DNA from: Mycobacterium asiaticum | GTDB taxonomy: Bacteria; Actinomycetota; Actinomycetes; Mycobacteriales; Mycobacteriaceae | NCBI RefSeq assembly: GCF_001673635.1 | Contig: NZ_LZMH01000002.1 | Location: 62,001 to 126,000, forward strand | DNA: 64,000 nt | Direction of reading: 5' to 3' | In this document: piece after piece, positions 25,299 to 34,278 of the stretch | Layout of the letters: the number at the start of each line of letters is the position of its first letter | How positions within the stretch are numbered: position 1 is the first letter of the stretch | Translations under genes and position numbers: made by a program | The notes under the pieces: model-generated | Seen by the model: the letters and a program-made list of their open reading frames with translations, nothing else | What the model was told of the DNA's origin: nothing | Databases searched by the model: none

Positions 25299-26255
25299 GT
25301 GAAAACACCCGTTTGCGTGCTCGGACTGGGCTTGATCGGTGGATCGATCATGCGGGCCGCCTCCGCATCCGGCCGTGAGGTATTCGGCTACAACCGCTCG
25401 GTGGAGGGCGCCCAGGGCGCGCGTTCGGACGGGTACGACGCCACCACCGACCTCGGCGCTACGCTGACCCGCGCCGCCGAAACCGACGCGCTGATCGTGC
25501 TGGCCGTGCCGATGCCGGCCCTGCCGAACATGCTGGCCCACATCCGCGAGTCCGCACCGCACTGTCCCCTCACAGACGTGACCAGCGTCAAGACCGCGGT
25601 GCTCGACGAGGTCGCCGCCGCCGGGCTGCTGGAGCGCTTCGTCGGCGGCCACCCGATGACCGGCACCGCGCACTCGGGCTGGCGCGCCGGGCATGGCGGA
25701 CTGTTCAACCGAGCGCCCTGGGTCGTCAGCGTTGACGACCACGTCGACCCCACGGTCTGGTCGATGGTGATGACGTTGGCGCTGGACTGCGGCGCGGTGG
25801 TGGTGCCCGCCCGATCCGACGAGCACGACGCGGCGGCCGCCGCCATCTCGCACCTGCCGCACCTGCTCGCCGAGGCGCTTGCCGTCACCGCGGCCGAGGT
25901 CCCGCTGGCGTTCGCCCTGGCCGCCGGCTCGTTCCGGGACGCCACCCGGGTCGCGGGGACGGCGCCGGAGCTGGTGCGCGCGATGTGCGAGGCCAACACC
26001 GGCCAGTTGGTGCCGGCCACCAGCCGCATCATCGAGCTGCTCAGCCGCGCGCGCGATTCACTGGCCGGCAACGGTTCGGTGGCCGACCTGGTCGACGAGG
26101 GGCACGCTGCCAGGACCCGCTACGAGAGTTTCCCGCGCTCGGACATCGTCACCGTCGCGATAGGCGCGGATAACTGGCGCAACCAGCTGGCCGCCGCGGG
26201 CCGCGCCGGTGGAGTGATCAGATCCGCTCTGCCAACCCTGGATAGTCGACAATGA
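25299..26255 (+). CDS. tyrA: prephenate dehydrogenase TyrA
   Basis: This 318-residue NAD-dependent enzyme makes 4-hydroxyphenylpyruvate for tyrosine. The Rossmann motif [16 protein letters not shown] is at the start, with the substrate block [13 protein letters not shown] and a conserved His-rich [12 protein letters not shown]. No ACT domain is visible. GTG 25299 follows GGTGAGG at 6 nt; GTG 25284 is an alternative. It is an orthologue of Rv3754 and diverges from the tadA pair. Its last 38 bp overlap the convergent gene. Confidence 0.93.
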   Translation: MKTPVCVLGLGLIGGSIMRAASASGREVFGYNRSVEGAQGARSDGYDATTDLGATLTRAAETDALIVLAVPMPALPNMLAHIRESAPHCPLTDVTSVKTAVLDEVAAAGLLERFVGGHPMTGTAHSGWRAGHGGLFNRAPWVVSVDDHVDPTVWSMVMTLALDCGAVVVPARSDEHDAAAAAISHLPHLLAEALAVTAAEVPLAFALAAGSFRDATRVAGTAPELVRAMCEANTGQLVPATSRIIELLSRARDSLAGNGSVADLVDEGHAARTRYESFPRSDIVTVAIGADNWRNQLAAAGRAGGVIRSALPTLDSRQ

Positions 26256-26817
26256 ACCCGTCCCGGTCGACGGTGACAGTGGTGTCGGCCACGGGTGAAC
26301 GCAGCTTGATCCCGTCCAGGCGGCCTTCGCTGGCGTAACTCACCGTCTCCGCCTCGACGGACATTGAGGGAACGTTCACATAGACCATCGGCAGCGCGAG
26401 CGTCTCCGCGCGCTGGTGAATCCCCAGCCGCCGGATCGGCAGCGCATTGAAGAACGGACTGAACACCAGGTCGACGTCGAGAGCACCGTTGTAACCCGAG
26501 CGTCTCTCGCCCTGGTGGTCGGTGATCAACCACATGTTCTCTTCGTCGCGGGCGATGGCGAGCTGGCGCTCCCGCTCGGCCAGCGTGACGGTCAGCCCGA
26601 ACCGCTTGGTCGCACCGGACTCGTCGGTCTGCAGTTCGTAGAAGGCACCGAAGGCCGGGCTGGTCGGTGTGGCCGCGGCTACGATGCGCCCGTTGGCCTT
26701 GATTCGCTTGCCGGACAACTGAACTCGCACTGATTCCATGCGCGAGCAATCCTGGGCGCGCCAGGTGAACATCGCGGGCTGGACACGCTGTGTTGGGTCA
26801 GAAGGGGCTGCGTTCAC
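26218..26817 (-). CDS. putative glycolipid-binding domain protein (Rv3755c type)
   Basis: This 199-residue protein begins with [20 protein letters not shown], the pattern of the PF06475 (formerly DUF1089) putative glycolipid-binding family, and ends in a [20 protein letters not shown] beta strand. The family is cytosolic and of unknown biochemical role. GTG 26817 is both 6 nt after a TACGGT hexamer and behind an AGGAG sequence. It follows proZ, with only 4 nt between. Confidence 0.72.
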   Translation of the reverse strand: MNAAPSDPTQRVQPAMFTWRAQDCSRMESVRVQLSGKRIKANGRIVAAATPTSPAFGAFYELQTDESGATKRFGLTVTLAERERQLAIARDEENMWLITDHQGERRSGYNGALDVDLVFSPFFNALPIRRLGIHQRAETLALPMVYVNVPSMSVEAETVSYASEGRLDGIKLRSPVADTTVTVDRDGFIVDYPGLAERI

Positions 26818-26821
26818 ACTC

Positions 26822-27568
26822 CTACCGTAGGACGTGTGCGTCGGCCGTGGTGACTTTGTCGGCAACTGTGATCTTGGGTACGCGATCGCACGGTCGGACC
26901 ACCCGGCTCAACCGGCCGCTGCCGGGCACCGAAGCCCACACCGCCAGGGCCAGCAAGCCGTCCAGAATCAGGGCCAGCGCGGCCACCAGCACCGCCCCGA
27001 CCAGAGCTATGGCGAACTGCCGTTCCTTGATCCCGTCGATCAGATAACGACCCAGTCCACCGAGGCTGGCGTACGCGGCCACCGTCGCGGTGGCGACCAC
27101 CTGCAAGGTCGCGTTACGCAGACCACCCAGGATCAGTGGCAGCGCATTAGGCGCCTCGACCCGCAGCAACACCTGAGCCTCGGTCATGCCCATCGCCCGC
27201 GCGGCGTCGACCACCAGGCGGTCCACGCTGGCGATGCCCGCATATGTGCCCGCCAGCAGCGACGGAATGCCGAGCAACATCAGCGCCACGATCGGCGGGC
27301 TCAGCCCCAGCCCGTACAGCAGGACGCCGAGCAGCAATACTCCCAGCGTCGGCAGCGCCCGCAGTCCGTTCACCGCGCCGACCACCACCAGCTGACCGCG
27401 ACCGGTGTGACCGATGATGAGCCCGACCGGGATGGCGATGATGGCTGAGGCCCCCACCGCCAGGGCGGTGTACTCCAGGTGCTCACAGATGCGGGCCGCC
27501 AATCCGGCGGGTCCCGTCCAGTTGTCGGCGGTGGTCAGGAAGGACCACGCCTGCGCGACGAAGTTCAT
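26822..27568 (-). CDS. proZ: osmoprotectant ABC transporter permease ProZ
   Basis: This 248-residue membrane protein has about six TM segments and the permease EAA-type loop (AARAMGMTEAQVLLRVEAPNALP). It pairs with ProW to form the channel for glycine betaine, proline betaine or choline. ATG 27568 overlaps the ProW stop (ATGA). A TACGGT hexamer at its 3' end serves the next gene. Orthologue of Rv3756c. Confidence 0.92.
   Translation of the reverse strand: MNFVAQAWSFLTTADNWTGPAGLAARICEHLEYTALAVGASAIIAIPVGLIIGHTGRGQLVVVGAVNGLRALPTLGVLLLGVLLYGLGLSPPIVALMLLGIPSLLAGTYAGIASVDRLVVDAARAMGMTEAQVLLRVEAPNALPLILGGLRNATLQVVATATVAAYASLGGLGRYLIDGIKERQFAIALVGAVLVAALALILDGLLALAVWASVPGSGRLSRVVRPCDRVPKITVADKVTTADAHVLR
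26824..26829 (-). promoter_or_regulatory. -10 hexamer TACGGT, probable leaderless promoter within the proZ 3' end
   Basis: TACGGT stands 6 nt before GTG 26817 on the minus strand, inside the last codons of proZ. The AGGAGT between hexamer and GTG would also serve as a Shine-Dalgarno in a readthrough transcript. Confidence 0.5.
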
Positions 27569-28245
27569 CGGGCACCGCCCACCAGCGGGGACCGCAATCG
27601 GCGACGGTCCTTTGACCCTCGCTCCCACGGCGCGAGCAATCGGCCGAGCAGGCTGAGCAGCGTGTCGACGACGACCGCCAGGACGAACATGGCGATGATC
27701 CCGGCCAGAATCTGATCGCTCTTGTTGGTTTGGAATCCCGCGGTGAACCAGGTGCCAAGGCCGCCGATGCCGATCACCGACCCCACCGAGACCATCGCGA
27801 TGTTGGTCACCACCACCACCCGCAACCCGGCTACCAGCACCGGAATGGACAGCGGCAGTTCAACTTTCAGCATGCGCACGACGGGCGCGTAGCCGATCGC
27901 GATGGCCGCCTCGCGGACATGGGCCGGGACCGCGTCCAGCGCCTCGAGCACCGCGCGCACCATCAGCGCGGCGGTGTAGGCCGTCAGCGCGACCATGACG
28001 TTGGCCTCGTCGAGGATCCTGGTGCCCAGGATCAGCGGCAGTACCACGAACAACGCCAGCGACGGGATGGTGAAGACCAGGCTGGCGGTAGCCATGGTCA
28101 ACCGCCGCCAGCGCGGGGCGTGCTGCACCGCGAGTCCGAGGGGCAGCGCGATGGCCAGTCCCACAACGACCGGCACCAGCGACAGCCTCAGGTGGACGAC
28201 GGTCAGCGCCCACGCGGTGCTCAGGTGGTTCAGCAGGTAGTGCAT
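27565..28245 (-). CDS. proW: osmoprotectant ABC transporter permease ProW
   Basis: This 226-residue membrane protein has five or six TM helices and the cytoplasmic coupling loop REAAIAIGYAPVVRMLKVELPLS. It partners ProZ and the ATPase ProV. ATG 28245 shares one nt with the ProV stop (TGATG), so the genes are coupled. Orthologue of Rv3757c. Confidence 0.93.
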   Translation of the reverse strand: MHYLLNHLSTAWALTVVHLRLSLVPVVVGLAIALPLGLAVQHAPRWRRLTMATASLVFTIPSLALFVVLPLILGTRILDEANVMVALTAYTAALMVRAVLEALDAVPAHVREAAIAIGYAPVVRMLKVELPLSIPVLVAGLRVVVVTNIAMVSVGSVIGIGGLGTWFTAGFQTNKSDQILAGIIAMFVLAVVVDTLLSLLGRLLAPWERGSKDRRRLRSPLVGGAR

Positions 28246-29339
28246 CAGGTCCGCCGCCGGGCTTCCGCGGCGGCCAGCACGTCGGTGGCCAGGATGCCGC
28301 CGACGACCTTGTGCCCGCTATCCACGGCCACGCCCATCGATGACGGCGACGCGAGTGCCGCGTCCAGCGCCTGGCTGAGGTTGCCGTCGACATGGAACAC
28401 CGAACCTACCGGCGTGAGGGTATCGGTGAGCGGCACGCCGGCCCGGTGCCGTCGCAATCCGTCGTCGTCGATCCAGCCCACCGGCTCACGCCCGCCGTCG
28501 ACCACCAGCACCCAGCCATCCGAAAGTTGGGTGCTGGCAAGGTCGTTGGTGGATACCGGACCGATGTCGTGCAGGGGCAGCCCGGCCGCGTCGAGCAGTT
28601 GCAGCCAGCGGTAGCCGCGGCCGAGCCCGATGAACCTGGCCACGAACTCGTTCGCGGGGCGCGCGAGCAACCGTGCGGGTTCGTCGTACTGCTGCAACAC
28701 ACCGCCGGCGCCGAACACCGCGACCCGGTCGGCGAGCCGCAGCGCCTCGTCGATGTCGTGGGTCACGAACACCACCGTCTTGTGCAATTCGCTTTGCAGA
28801 CGCAGGATTTCGTTCTGCAGGGTGTGCCGGACCACGGGGTCGACGGCGGAGAACGGCTCGTCCATCAGCAGGATCGGCGGGTCCGCGGCCAGAGCCCGCG
28901 CGACACCTACGCGCTGCTGCTCGCCACCTGAGAGTTGCGCCGGATAGCGCTTCGCCACTTCGGGTTTCAGCCCGACCCTTTCCAGCACGTCATAGGCGGC
29001 GGCACGCGCGACGCGGCGGGACTGCCCCCGCAGCACCGGCACCGCCGCGACGTTGTCGATCACCCGTTGGTGGGGCATCAAGCCGGCGTTCTGGATGACG
29101 TAGCCGATCCCGCGCCGCAACCGCACCGGGTTGACCGTCGAGACATCCGCCCCGTCGACCGTCACGGTGCCCGACGTCGGGTCCACCATCCGATTGATCA
29201 TTCGCAGCGCGGTGGTCTTGCCGCAGCCGGAGGAACCGACGAAGACCGTCAGTTCGCCGGCCGGGATGTGCATGCTCAATCGATCCACGGCCGTGGCGCC
29301 GTTGCCGAAGACCTTGCTGACGTTGTCGAAGGTAATCAA
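28245..29339 (-). CDS. proV: osmoprotectant ABC transporter ATP-binding protein ProV
   Basis: This 364-residue ATPase has Walker A GSSGCGKTT, signature LSGGEQQR and Walker B ILLMDEPFSAVD. The C-terminus holds a CBS-type pair (WVLVVDGGREPVGWIDDDGL to VGGILATDVL), as in OpuCA/ProV where ionic strength is sensed. Start codon is TTG 29339, 3 nt after the proX stop; no strong Shine-Dalgarno sequence is seen. Orthologue of Rv3758c. Confidence 0.93.
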   Translation of the reverse strand: MITFDNVSKVFGNGATAVDRLSMHIPAGELTVFVGSSGCGKTTALRMINRMVDPTSGTVTVDGADVSTVNPVRLRRGIGYVIQNAGLMPHQRVIDNVAAVPVLRGQSRRVARAAAYDVLERVGLKPEVAKRYPAQLSGGEQQRVGVARALAADPPILLMDEPFSAVDPVVRHTLQNEILRLQSELHKTVVFVTHDIDEALRLADRVAVFGAGGVLQQYDEPARLLARPANEFVARFIGLGRGYRWLQLLDAAGLPLHDIGPVSTNDLASTQLSDGWVLVVDGGREPVGWIDDDGLRRHRAGVPLTDTLTPVGSVFHVDGNLSQALDAALASPSSMGVAVDSGHKVVGGILATDVLAAAEARRRT

Positions 29340-29342
29340 CGA

Positions 29343-30263
29343 CTACCCGATCGCGTGATCGAAACCGTTGTCATGCACCCATTTGCGGGCAACCTGGTCA
29401 GGATCTGCTCCTCCATTGCCGGAAACCGCCGCATTCAGTTGGGCGATGCCTTCGGTGGTCAGTTTGGCCGACACCGCATCCAGCACATCCTTGAGCCGGT
29501 CCGACTTCTTCTGCGAGTTCACCAGGGGCACGATGTTTCCGGCCAAAAAGTTGTGTTCGGGGTCGGCGAGTACCACCAGGTGTTCCTGCACCACCGCCGG
29601 TGAGGTGCTGAAGATGTTGGCCGCCGTCGCCGTTCCCTCGACCAGCGCCCGCACCGTCACCGCGCCGCCGCCGTCGTTGATCGTGACGAAATTACCCGGC
29701 TCAATGCTCAGCCCATACTTCTGACGTAGTCCGGGCAGCCCGGAGGGCCGGGTGGCGAACGCCGACGGGGCGGCGAAACGCACTTCAGCGGAGTGCGCCG
29801 ACAGGTCGGCGATTGTCTTGAGGTTCCAGCGGGTCGCCGTCGCACCGGTGACCGTTACCGTGTCGGTGTCCGACGCTGGGGAGGGGGTGAGGATCGACAG
29901 ATCACCGGGCAATTGCCGGTAGAGCTCCAATTCGACGGCATCCAGGACGGTCACCTTGGATTTCGGCTCGAAATAGAGCAGCAGGTTTCCGATGTATTCG
30001 GGCACCAGGTCGATGGAATGGTCCTTCAGCGCCGGGATGTACGTCTCCCGGCTGCCGATACCCATTCGACGACCGACGTCGAATCCGTTGGCTTGCAAGG
30101 CTTGTGCGTAGATCTCCGCGACGATCTCGGATTCGGGGAAGTCGCCGGAGCCGACGACGATGGATTTCGGGCCGCCCATGCCCGACCCGAACGGATCGGG
30201 ACTGCCGCACGCCGCAACCAGGCACGCCACCGCGGCGAGCACCGCGCGCCGCAGCATCCTCAC
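29343..30263 (-). CDS. proX: osmoprotectant ABC transporter substrate-binding lipoprotein ProX
   Basis: This 306-residue lipoprotein has the lipobox VAAC at Cys19 (counting from the GTG). The mature part is an OpuAC-type solute receptor (VVGSGDFPESEIVAEIYAQA). It captures quaternary amines for ProVWZ. GTG 30263 is chosen because TAGTGT precedes it by 7 nt; ATG 30257 two codons later is the alternative. Orthologue of Rv3759c and first gene of the operon. Confidence 0.92.
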   Translation of the reverse strand: MRMLRRAVLAAVACLVAACGSPDPFGSGMGGPKSIVVGSGDFPESEIVAEIYAQALQANGFDVGRRMGIGSRETYIPALKDHSIDLVPEYIGNLLLYFEPKSKVTVLDAVELELYRQLPGDLSILTPSPASDTDTVTVTGATATRWNLKTIADLSAHSAEVRFAAPSAFATRPSGLPGLRQKYGLSIEPGNFVTINDGGGAVTVRALVEGTATAANIFSTSPAVVQEHLVVLADPEHNFLAGNIVPLVNSQKKSDRLKDVLDAVSAKLTTEGIAQLNAAVSGNGGADPDQVARKWVHDNGFDHAIG

Positions 30264-30270
30264 GTTGCAG

Positions 30271-30276
30271 ACACTA
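30271..30276 (-). promoter_or_regulatory. -10 hexamer TAGTGT for the proXVWZ operon
   Basis: TAGTGT lies 7 nt before GTG 30263 on the minus strand, suggesting a leaderless transcript for the osmoprotectant operon. It sits in the 72-bp gap to the divergent gene at 30336. Confidence 0.5.
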
Positions 30277-30335
30277 TCCCGACCAAGATGCAAATGTTGG
30301 TTTCAATCCGGTCGACAGGGGACAAAGATGGAGAC

Positions 30336-30695
30336 ATGAGCACCCCCTCTGGCTCACCCCCGGCGGACCAGCCACCGCCGCCGCCACCCCGCCGCCCCGG
30401 GCCGCGATCCCGCACGGCGCCGAACGACCCGGCATCGAAATTCACCCGCGCGGGCGCCCTGTGGTCGGCGCTGATCGCGGGTTTCCTGATCCTGATTCTG
30501 CTGTTGATCTTCATCGCTCAGAACACGGCGTCGACACCGTTTACGTTCCTGGGCTGGCACTGGACGCTGCCGTTGGGTGTCGCGATTCTGCTGGCTGCCG
30601 TGGTCGGCGGGCTGATCACCGTCGCCGCCGGCACCGCGCGTATCGTTCAATTGCGCCGCGCGGCCAAGAAGAATCTGTCCGCCATACCCCGTTAG
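30336..30695 (+). CDS. LapA-like (DUF1049) two-TM membrane protein
   Basis: This 119-residue protein has a Pro-rich cytosolic N-terminus (residues 5-30), then two TM segments (LWSALIAGFLILILLLIFIA and LPLGVAILLAAVVGGLITVA) around FTFLGWHWT, the lipopolysaccharide-assembly LapA (DUF1049) signature, and a basic tail. In other bacteria LapA works in envelope assembly; in mycobacteria the role is unknown. Orthologue of Rv3760. The stop interlocks (TTAG) with the convergent kinase gene. Confidence 0.85.
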   Translation: MSTPSGSPPADQPPPPPPRRPGPRSRTAPNDPASKFTRAGALWSALIAGFLILILLLIFIAQNTASTPFTFLGWHWTLPLGVAILLAAVVGGLITVAAGTARIVQLRRAAKKNLSAIPR

Positions 30696-31741
30696 TTCAG
30701 CCTGGCGATCTCGGCCAGCCCGCGGGAGATCAACGGCGCCACCACTTCGGGCGCATCGTCCGTCGAATCCGCCTGACCGTCGGCTTCTTCTGCCATCCGT
30801 CTGCGGAAATCGATCCCGGCCGCGATGATCGCAAGCTTGAAGTACGCCAGGGCCATGTAGAACTCCCACTGTCCCAGCGGTTGCCCGGACACCAGCGAGT
30901 ACCGGTCGGCCAGTTCGTCGGCAGTGGGAAGCAGCGGCGAGGTCCACGCCGCCTGGGTGTCGATGATCAGGTCCAGCGCCGGGTCGCGGTAGACGCACAT
31001 CAGGGCCGCGTCGCTGATCGGGTCGCCCAGAGTGGAAAGTTCCCAGTCCACCACCGCGCGCACCTGCCTTGGGTCCTGCGAGTCCAGGATGGTGTTGTCG
31101 ATCCGATAGTCGCCGTGCACGATCGACGTCCGGCTCTGTTGGGGAATGCTTTGTTGCAGCGCGGTATGCAGCCGCTCAACGTCGTCGTCGCGGCGGTCGT
31201 CGGGCAGTCGCACCAGCTGCCATTGCGATCCCCACCGACGCACCTGACGTTCCAGATAGCCGCTGGGTTTGCCGAAGTCGCTCAACCCGACGGAGTCGGG
31301 GTCGACATTGTGCAGGTCGACCAGGACCCGGATCAGCGCGTCGACGCAACCATCGATGGCCCGGCGGCCCAGCGACTCCAGCTGAGCGCGACGGCGCACT
31401 ACCTGCCCGTCGACGAACTCGACGATCTGGAACGGCGCGCCCAACACCGACTCGTCGTCGCACAGGGCGACCGTGCGCGCCACCGGAACCGGAGTGTTCT
31501 GCAGTGCGGCCACGACCTTGTATTCGCGGCTCATGTCGTGCGCCGAGGGTGTCAGCCCGTGCAACGGCGGTCGCCGGACCAGCCAGCTCGTGGCGTCGTC
31601 GTACACGCGGAAGGTCAGATTGGAGCGGCCACCGGAAATGAATTCGCCGCGCAGCTCCCCGTCGCGCGCAATGTCGAGTGAACGCAGGTACCGGTCCAAC
31701 GCGGGCAGGTCGAGCCCGTTATGTCGGTCAGTCGAGGTCAC
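30692..31741 (-). CDS. APH-like phosphotransferase family protein (Rv3761c type)
   Basis: This 349-residue protein has the aminoglycoside/choline-kinase fold: the N-lobe FISGGRSNLTFRVY (nucleotide loop), the catalytic loop IVHGDYRIDNTIL (HGD..N) and the metal motif VVDWELSTLGDP. The M. tuberculosis orthologue is often called fadE36, but nothing here looks like an acyl-CoA dehydrogenase. It likely phosphorylates a small hydroxyl-containing metabolite or its CoA ester. It follows a histidine phosphatase gene by 23 nt on the same strand. Confidence 0.88.
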   Translation of the reverse strand: MTSTDRHNGLDLPALDRYLRSLDIARDGELRGEFISGGRSNLTFRVYDDATSWLVRRPPLHGLTPSAHDMSREYKVVAALQNTPVPVARTVALCDDESVLGAPFQIVEFVDGQVVRRRAQLESLGRRAIDGCVDALIRVLVDLHNVDPDSVGLSDFGKPSGYLERQVRRWGSQWQLVRLPDDRRDDDVERLHTALQQSIPQQSRTSIVHGDYRIDNTILDSQDPRQVRAVVDWELSTLGDPISDAALMCVYRDPALDLIIDTQAAWTSPLLPTADELADRYSLVSGQPLGQWEFYMALAYFKLAIIAAGIDFRRRMAEEADGQADSTDDAPEVVAPLISRGLAEIARLN

Positions 31742-31764
31742 CGAACTTGTTTACCACCGACCAA

Positions 31765-32373
31765 CTAGGACCGTTGATTCCGGGGCAGCAGGTCCCAGAC
31801 GTGTTCGGTGCCGTTGACCGACGCCACCGTCGCCTGACCGGACCGGGAGAACAGCAGCCGGGTCACCGAGGCGTAGTCGATCGGGAAGGACAACAGGCGC
31901 GCGGTGCCCAGGATTTCGTGCAGCACCACGTTGATCACACCGCCGTGGCTGAACGCTGCGATCGTCTCATCCGGGTCGGCCGCGGCCACCAGGTCGTCGA
32001 TTGCCGCGCGGACCCGGGCGCGAAACGCGTCCTCGTCGACGGCGCTGGGCAGATGCCCTTGCGACATGCGTGCCCATTCCTGTGGGAACTCGGTGCGGAT
32101 CTGCTCGATCGGTATGTAGTGCGGCTGGTCGCGGTCGTATTCGGCCAGGCGGTCGTCGATTTCGATGGGCAAGCCCCGAGCCGCCGCGACCGGCTCGGCG
32201 GTCTGGATGGCGCGTCGCTGCGGGCTGCTCACCAGCCGCGAGAGGGGGAACCGGTCCAGCGCCTCGGGCAGGCGGGCGACCTGCTGAAAGCCGGTGTCGG
32301 ACAGTTCCGGATCCGAGCCCTCGCCATGATCGCTGCGCAGCGGCAAGGCATGCCGGATCAGGAGCAGTTGCAT
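31765..32373 (-). CDS. histidine phosphatase superfamily protein
   Basis: This 202-residue protein has the phosphohistidine motif LLIRHALPLRSD at the start (RHA instead of RHG), the second catalytic His in AAFSHGGVINVVL, and SSPQRRAIQTAEPVA. It is of the phosphoglycerate-mutase-like phosphatase branch. It diverges from the APH-SDR-ACAD operon and is cotranscribed with the kinase at 30692, so a phosphorylation/dephosphorylation link is possible. Start ATG 32373 with GAGG upstream. Confidence 0.88.
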   Translation of the reverse strand: MQLLLIRHALPLRSDHGEGSDPELSDTGFQQVARLPEALDRFPLSRLVSSPQRRAIQTAEPVAAARGLPIEIDDRLAEYDRDQPHYIPIEQIRTEFPQEWARMSQGHLPSAVDEDAFRARVRAAIDDLVAAADPDETIAAFSHGGVINVVLHEILGTARLLSFPIDYASVTRLLFSRSGQATVASVNGTEHVWDLLPRNQRS

Positions 32374-32450
32374 GCGGCAAGCCTCGCATGAGGAGATCCG
32401 CCCGTCGCTCCCGCAGCGGAGAATGCTATTCTCCCAAGGGAGATTGGGGC

Positions 32451-33482
32451 GTGCGGATGGCGGCGATTGCCGGGGACGTGTTGGGGCGCTGGCTGGACGC
32501 CAACGGCGCGCCGGGCCAGGGCGAGGAACCGGTGCTGGAGCAGCTCAGCGGTGGCTCGCAGAACACTTTGTACCTGGTGCATCGCGGTCCCGAGCGGATG
32601 GTGCTGCGAATGCCGGGCCCGCGCGCCGATGCGGCCCGTATCGACGGGTTGCTGCGCGAGATCCGGTTGGTGCGGGCGCTGCGCGGGACCGACGTTCCGC
32701 ATGCGGAGCTGATCGCGGCCGACGAATCCGGGTCGGTGCTGGGGCTGCCGTTCTACGTCATGCGCGCGATCGATGGTTGGAGCCCGATGGACGGCGGCTG
32801 GCGAGCACCGTTCGACACCGACCTGCAGGCGCGGCGCGGGCTGGCTTTCCAGCTGGTCGAGGGTGCGGCGAAACTCGGCCGGGTGGACTGGCGCGCGCAG
32901 GGGCTCGAAGGCTTCGGGCGCCCCGAGGGCTTCCATGACCGGCAAGTGGACCGCTGGCTGAACTTCCTGGCGGCCTATCAGGTGCGGGAGCTGCCCGGGC
33001 TGGATACCGCGTCGGACTGGCTGCGCCGTAACCGTCCTGCGCACTACACGCCCGGCATCATGCACGGCGACTACCAGTTCGCCAATGTGATGTTCGAGCA
33101 TGGGGAGTTTGCCCGGTTGGCCGCGATCGTGGACTGGGAGATGACCACCGTCGGTGACCCGTTGCTCGACCTGGCTTGGGCGCTGCTGGGTTACGACGGC
33201 GAAGAGCCCCGCGCCGACGGGTTCTACCTCGATATGGCCGGGATGCCCAACCGCAGCGAGTTGCTGGAGCACTACGAGTCGATCAGCGGATTGTCCACCG
33301 AGAACATCGATTACTACCTGGTGTTGGCGAATTGGAAGCTGGGCATCGTGTTGGAGAAAACGTACGCGGCCGGGGTGCGGACCGGAAAGGTCGATCCCAA
33401 GATCACCGGGGCTTTCGGACCGATGATCCTACAGCTGATATCGACGGCGGCCGAACTGTCCCGGACGGCTGGGGTGCGCTGA
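32451..33482 (+). CDS. APH-like phosphotransferase, possible 4-hydroxyacyl-CoA kinase
   Basis: This 343-residue kinase has LEQLSGGSQNTLYLV (nucleotide loop), catalytic IMHGDYQFANVMF and metal-binding AIVDWEMTTVGDP. It begins an operon with an SDR, an ACAD10/11-like dehydrogenase, TetR and an oxidoreductase. In Pseudomonas (lvaA) and in human ACAD10/11 such a kinase domain phosphorylates the 4-hydroxyl of acyl-CoA. I infer a similar step here. GTG 32451 has GGGAG 8 nt upstream; ATG 32457 is an alternative. Confidence 0.85.
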   Translation: MRMAAIAGDVLGRWLDANGAPGQGEEPVLEQLSGGSQNTLYLVHRGPERMVLRMPGPRADAARIDGLLREIRLVRALRGTDVPHAELIAADESGSVLGLPFYVMRAIDGWSPMDGGWRAPFDTDLQARRGLAFQLVEGAAKLGRVDWRAQGLEGFGRPEGFHDRQVDRWLNFLAAYQVRELPGLDTASDWLRRNRPAHYTPGIMHGDYQFANVMFEHGEFARLAAIVDWEMTTVGDPLLDLAWALLGYDGEEPRADGFYLDMAGMPNRSELLEHYESISGLSTENIDYYLVLANWKLGIVLEKTYAAGVRTGKVDPKITGAFGPMILQLISTAAELSRTAGVR

Positions 33483-33483
33483 C

Positions 33484-34248
33484 ATGGGTTATGCCGACCA
33501 GCTTTTCGACCTCACCGACCAGGTGGTGCTGATCACCGGCGGCAGCCGCGGGTTGGGCCGGGAGATGGCGTTCGGCGTGGCGCGCTGCGGGGCCGACGTG
33601 GTGATCGCCAGCCGCAACATGGACAACTGTGTGGCGGTCGCCAAGGAGATCGAGTCCGAAACCGGGCGCGCCGCAATGCCTTACCAGGTGCATGTGGGGC
33701 GCTGGGACCAGCTCGACGGTTTGGTCGAGGCGACGTACGACCGGTTCGGCAAGGTCGACACCCTGATCAACAATGCCGGCATGTCCCCGCTCTACGGCAA
33801 ACTGTCCGACGTCACCGAGAAACTGTACGACTCGGTGTTCAACCTGAATCTCAAAGGCCCGTTTCGCCTTTCGGCGCTGGTAGGCGAACGGATGGTGGCG
33901 GCGGGTCGCGGCTCGATCATCAACGTGAGTTCGGCGGGGTCGCTGCGACCGAGCCCCGACATCGTGCCCTATGCGGCAGCCAAGGCCGGGCTCAACGCGA
34001 TGACTGAAGGTTTCGCGCGCGCCTTCGGTCCGACGGTGCGGGTCAACACGCTGATGGCTGGCCCGTTCCTGACCGATGTGAGCAAGGCATGGAATCTCGA
34101 TCAGCGGGGCGGCGAGATGTTCGGGCACCTGTCGTTGAAACGGGCCGGCAATCCGCCCGAAATCGTTGGCGCGGCGCTGTTCCTGGCCTCTGATGCGTCT
34201 AGTTTCACGACCGGCTCCATCGTGCGGGCCGACGGCGGCATTCCGTAA
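33484..34248 (+). CDS. SDR family NAD(P)-dependent oxidoreductase
   Basis: This 254-residue classical SDR has TGGSRGLG (cofactor), NNAGM, Ser in NVSSAGSLR and YAAAK (catalytic). It starts 1 nt after the kinase stop. If the operon is lva-like, it would interconvert 4-oxo- and 4-hydroxyacyl-CoA, as LvaD does. Alternative 3-ketoacyl reduction cannot be excluded. Confidence 0.92.
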   Translation: MGYADQLFDLTDQVVLITGGSRGLGREMAFGVARCGADVVIASRNMDNCVAVAKEIESETGRAAMPYQVHVGRWDQLDGLVEATYDRFGKVDTLINNAGMSPLYGKLSDVTEKLYDSVFNLNLKGPFRLSALVGERMVAAGRGSIINVSSAGSLRPSPDIVPYAAAKAGLNAMTEGFARAFGPTVRVNTLMAGPFLTDVSKAWNLDQRGGEMFGHLSLKRAGNPPEIVGAALFLASDASSFTTGSIVRADGGIP

Positions 34249-34278
34249 CGTGGCAACCGCAAGAGACAGGAGCCTTCG

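Noticed and set aside
28392..30302. Plus-strand frames opposite proV and proX
   Set aside because: Arg/His/Gly-rich reversed reading of conserved ABC-transporter genes with no independent signals.
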